Below are positions 4,691-7,085 of a stretch of DNA of 7,085 bases, one piece after another (position 1 is the first letter of the stretch; every line of letters begins with the position of its first letter). Position numbers and translations under genes: made by a program. The notes under the pieces are model-generated. The model searched no databases and was not told where the DNA came from. It saw only the letters and a program-made list of their open reading frames with translations. The DNA is taken from positions 1 through 7,085 of the forward strand of contig NZ_CALJRX010000153.1 in NCBI RefSeq assembly GCF_937976265.1, read 5' to 3'. Source of the DNA: an uncultured Haemophilus sp. (GTDB lineage: Bacteria > Pseudomonadota > Gammaproteobacteria > Enterobacterales > Pasteurellaceae).

Positions 4691-5971
4691 ATGTGCCCTT
4701 TAGAACAAGCTAAATCTGCGCTAATTCGCCAATTTGACGCTTTGGCGACAACGGATCAGCAAGCATCTATTGTACATCTTCAAACAAAGGTGGAATCGGA
4801 TGTTGATCTTTTGGCGTGGATGAAAGGGCAGTCAGTCTATCCGCAATTTTATTTGCGTTTTCGTGATGAAGCTAAAACCGTCGCTGCCCTGGGGAAAGTG
4901 CGGTCATTTTCAGATGTGAATTTGGCACAGCAATTTATTCAAGAGCATGATTTCCCTTTAGTGGGCGGTTTACAGTTCCAAGGTGAAAGTCAGTTTATTT
5001 TGCCGCAAGTTTTAATTGAACAGCAAAAGGGTGAGACCGTGGTTTCTGTTTTTGTTGAAACAAATGAGCTTGATTCAGCAAAAGTAGTTCTGAATTCATT
5101 TGAAAAAACGACCGCACTTTTACCACTTAATCAATTAACCATCGAAAGCATGGTGCCAAAAGCAAACCAAGAAACTTGGTGTGACTGGGTCAATCAAGCG
5201 CTCACTCGAATTCGACAAGGGGAATTAACCAAGCTCGTCTTAGCAAATGAAACGGTGTTTCGCATTCAGGGCGAATTAAACGGAAAAGATTTTCTCGCTG
5301 CAAGCCAAGCAAAAAATAACGGTTGTTACCATTTTCTATGGGCAGATAACGCCCAAAACTGTTTTGTGGGTTCAACACCAGAGCGCCTGTTTTCACGTGA
5401 TGCTCGTCAGTTATTTACGGAAGCGCTTGCAGGCACCGCACCTGTTAGTGATAATCCGAGTGAAAATAATGAACGTGCGAATTGGTTGCTAAATGATGAA
5501 AAAAACCTTAATGAAAATTGGCTAGTGGTTGAGGATATTTCACAAAATATCAGTCACTTAGTGGAACAAATTACCGTTGATGATGTCGCATTAAAGTTAT
5601 TACGCAAAGTGCAGCATTTGATTCGAAAAATGCAAGCAAAATTGACCGCACTTTGTACGGATGCCGATTTACTGAAGGCGATTCATCCAACGGCCGCAGT
5701 GTCAGGCTTACCACAGCAGCAAGCGAAGAAAGCCTTGGCTGAAATTGAAACGTTTGATCGTCGTTGGTATGCCGGAACATTAGGCGTGATGAGCCAAAAC
5801 CTCTCAGAATTTTGTGTTACTATTCGTTCGGCTTTTATTGAAGAAAACCAAGTGCGTGTATTTGCTGGAGCCGGTATTGTGGAAGGCTCACAACCTGTAG
5901 AAGAGTGGTTAGAAATTGAACGTAAAGCGGCAGGGCTCATTTCCCTGTTTGCAGAGAATAACGGAGAATAA
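4691..5971 (+). CDS. menF: Isochorismate synthase MenF
   Basis: MenF isomerises chorismate to isochorismate with Mg2+, the first committed step of menaquinone synthesis. The product is 426 residues from ATG 4691 (E. coli MenF 431). The chorismate-binding fold fills the C-terminal half. Visible are GELTKLVLA with the catalytic base Lys181, GSTPERL, TEALAGT with the general acid Glu244, the VVEDI metal site (Glu281), LRKVQHL, HPTAAVSGLP, RRWYAGTLG, EFCVTIRSA and the final AGAGIVEGSQPVEEW segment with metal-binding glutamates. A GTG at 4673 would add six residues (MFYYFF) not seen in E. coli MenF; the MCPLEQAKSAL start aligns directly with the E. coli N-terminus, so ATG 4691 is preferred. No Shine-Dalgarno lies before either start. 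Three uptake signals lie within the gene. menD follows 5 bases later, so they form an operon. Confidence 0.95.
   Translation: MCPLEQAKSALIRQFDALATTDQQASIVHLQTKVESDVDLLAWMKGQSVYPQFYLRFRDEAKTVAALGKVRSFSDVNLAQQFIQEHDFPLVGGLQFQGESQFILPQVLIEQQKGETVVSVFVETNELDSAKVVLNSFEKTTALLPLNQLTIESMVPKANQETWCDWVNQALTRIRQGELTKLVLANETVFRIQGELNGKDFLAASQAKNNGCYHFLWADNAQNCFVGSTPERLFSRDARQLFTEALAGTAPVSDNPSENNERANWLLNDEKNLNENWLVVEDISQNISHLVEQITVDDVALKLLRKVQHLIRKMQAKLTALCTDADLLKAIHPTAAVSGLPQQQAKKALAEIETFDRRWYAGTLGVMSQNLSEFCVTIRSAFIEENQVRVFAGAGIVEGSQPVEEWLEIERKAAGLISLFAENNGE
4896..4904 (+). repeat. DNA uptake signal sequence inside menF
   Basis: An exact AAGTGCGGT followed by C-ATTTT, matching the first A/T segment of the extended consensus. 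It encodes Lys-Val-Arg-Ser in the poorly conserved N-terminal part of MenF. Confidence 0.85.
5111..5119 (-). repeat. DNA uptake signal sequence inside menF
   Basis: An exact ACCGCACTT on the + strand, so the core is on the minus strand; the A/T-rich flank after the core reads TCGTTTTTTC. It encodes Thr-Ala-Leu, the tripeptide commonly produced by uptake signals in this frame. Confidence 0.88.
5645..5653 (-). repeat. DNA uptake signal sequence inside menF
   Basis: An exact ACCGCACTT on the + strand, with the A/T flank CAATTTT after the core on the minus strand. It again encodes Leu-Thr-Ala-Leu, in a variable loop between the conserved LRKVQHL and HPTAAVSGLP blocks of MenF. Confidence 0.88.
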
Positions 5972-5976
5972 GAAGA

Positions 5977-7085
5977 ATGTCTGTAAGCGTATTTAATCGT
6001 TGTTGGTCAAAGGTGATCTTAGAAACCTTGGTTCGCCAAGGAGTGAGTCACTTTTGTATTGCGCCTGGTTCTCGCTCAACACCTTTAACGCTAGAAGCTG
6101 TGCGTTTACAAAATGCTTCTCGTGCAACGTGCCATAGTCACTTTGATGAACGTGGCTTAGGCTTTTTTGCTTTGGGGATAGCGAAATCTACGCAAGCACC
6201 TGTTGCCGTGATTGTCACCTCAGGCACTGCTGCCGCCAATTTATATCCAGCGATTATTGAAGCTCGCCAAACAGGCGTGAATTTAATTATTCTTACCGCT
6301 GATCGTCCACCTGAATTATGGGAATGTGGTGCGAATCAAGCTATTGTGCAACAAAATATGTTTGCCGATTATCCAGTGGCAAGTGTCAATCTCCCGAAAC
6401 CTCAAGCCGATTATGCGGCAAAATGGTTAATTTCTACGTTAGAACAAGCGTGTTATAAACAAAAGCAACAACCAGGCGTGGTGCATATCAACGTGCCTTT
6501 TGCAGAGCCACTTTATAATGCGCAAGAACAAGAAATTGACGGTCATCCGTGGTTAATGCCAATTCAACGTTGGTTAAGTCAGCCTAAAAATTGGGTTGAT
6601 CATCAGCCATTACAACAAGAAGTGTTGATGCACGAGAATTGGGATACCTGGCGTACGAAACGTGGTGTCATTGTGGCTGGGCAATTAACGCCAGAGCAAG
6701 CAATGGGGATTAACTCATGGGCAAATACCATGGGGTGGATTTTGCTGACGGATATTCAATCCGGTGTGGAACCGCTCATGCCTTATGCGGATATTTGGCT
6801 AGCAAATCAAACCGTGAAGCAAAAACTACTTCAAGCCGATATTGTAATCCAATTTGGTTCTCGTTTTATCAGTAAACGTATTAACCAGTTCTTAGCAGAA
6901 TTCCAAGGTGAATTTTGGGTAGTAGAGCAAAGTCAAAATGCGGTCGATCCAAATCACCATACACAAACTCGCTTTAACGCCAAAGCACATCATTGGTTAC
7001 GTGCACATCCGCCATTGCGTCAAAAACCTTGGTTACTCGAGCCACTTGCGCTTTCAAAATTCTGCGCAACCTTTATCGAACAACA
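5977..7085 (+). CDS. menD: SEPHCHC synthase MenD (partial, C-terminus beyond window)
   Basis: MenD is a thiamine-diphosphate enzyme that joins 2-oxoglutarate (after decarboxylation) to isochorismate, giving SEPHCHC in menaquinone synthesis. The first 369 codons are open to the window end (E. coli MenD is 556 residues). The N-terminal pyrimidine-binding domain is clear: MSVSVFNRCW start, CIAPGSRSTPLTL with Ser32/Arg33, the cofactor-activating Glu58 in HFDERGLG, VIVTSGTAAANLYPA, and TADRPPEL with Arg110, equivalent to the substrate-binding Arg107 of E. coli. The central domain follows (RGVIVAGQ, then VIQFGSRF, then VDPNHHTQTRF). The C-terminal diphosphate-binding domain lies outside. The ATG at 5977 is 5 bases after the menF stop, with GGAG (5963-5966) 10 bases upstream inside menF, so translation is likely coupled. 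It gets its substrate directly from the MenF reaction. No damage is seen in the visible part. Confidence 0.97.
   Translation, partial: MSVSVFNRCWSKVILETLVRQGVSHFCIAPGSRSTPLTLEAVRLQNASRATCHSHFDERGLGFFALGIAKSTQAPVAVIVTSGTAAANLYPAIIEARQTGVNLIILTADRPPELWECGANQAIVQQNMFADYPVASVNLPKPQADYAAKWLISTLEQACYKQKQQPGVVHINVPFAEPLYNAQEQEIDGHPWLMPIQRWLSQPKNWVDHQPLQQEVLMHENWDTWRTKRGVIVAGQLTPEQAMGINSWANTMGWILLTDIQSGVEPLMPYADIWLANQTVKQKLLQADIVIQFGSRFISKRINQFLAEFQGEFWVVEQSQNAVDPNHHTQTRFNAKAHHWLRAHPPLRQKPWLLEPLALSKFCATFIEQ

Noticed and set aside
5202..5940. Three minus-strand open frames inside menF
   Set aside because: All are antisense to conserved MenF blocks, overlap each other and lack start signals.

Overview
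The window looks like a chromosomal housekeeping segment from a Pasteurellaceae bacterium of the Haemophilus/Aggregatibacter/Pasteurella group. Two things support this. Exact copies of the Hin-type DNA uptake signal (AAGTGCGGT or its complement) occur at 4, 4644, 4896, 5111 and 5645. The encoded proteins are also close to their gamma-proteobacterial (E. coli-like) counterparts, in AT-rich DNA. The exact species cannot be fixed from the sequence alone. No phage, insertion sequence, CRISPR array, tRNA or rRNA gene was found.

Region 1 (1-1003): the 3' end of rnc (RNase III, double-stranded-RNA-binding domain) overlaps by 4 bases the complete era gene, the ribosome-assembly GTPase. Region 2 (1082-3272): after a 78-base gap comes a tight three-gene membrane-lipid cluster on the + strand. 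It holds a YnbA-like CDP-alcohol phosphatidyltransferase, a PlsC-type acyltransferase, and a YnbB-like (CdsA-family) phosphatidate cytidylyltransferase. Together they could form a self-contained auxiliary phospholipid route: acylation to phosphatidate, activation to CDP-diacylglycerol, then head-group transfer. The third gene is broken by an apparent one-base deletion near 2438-2440. Adding back one C gives a single 310-residue reading frame whose start has the expected ribosome binding site. The transferase has a variant catalytic motif in which two of the four usual aspartates are asparagine.

Region 3 (3290-3321): a perfect 32-base palindrome acts as a shared terminator for the convergent lipid cluster and alaA. 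Its arms differ by one base from the uptake signal core. Region 4 (3323-4537, minus strand): alaA, the glutamate-pyruvate aminotransferase, with a good sigma70-type promoter at 4556-4584.

Region 5 (4538-4690): the divergent alaA/menF intergenic region, holding the alaA promoter, an A7T6 tract, and a full-consensus uptake signal overlapping the probable menF promoter. Region 6 (4691-7085): menF (isochorismate synthase) followed 5 bases later by menD (SEPHCHC synthase, cut by the window end). These two enzymes carry out the first two committed steps of menaquinone synthesis and form an operon.

The best candidate for something under-described is the YnbA/acyltransferase/YnbB lipid cluster with its unusual active site and its broken third gene.
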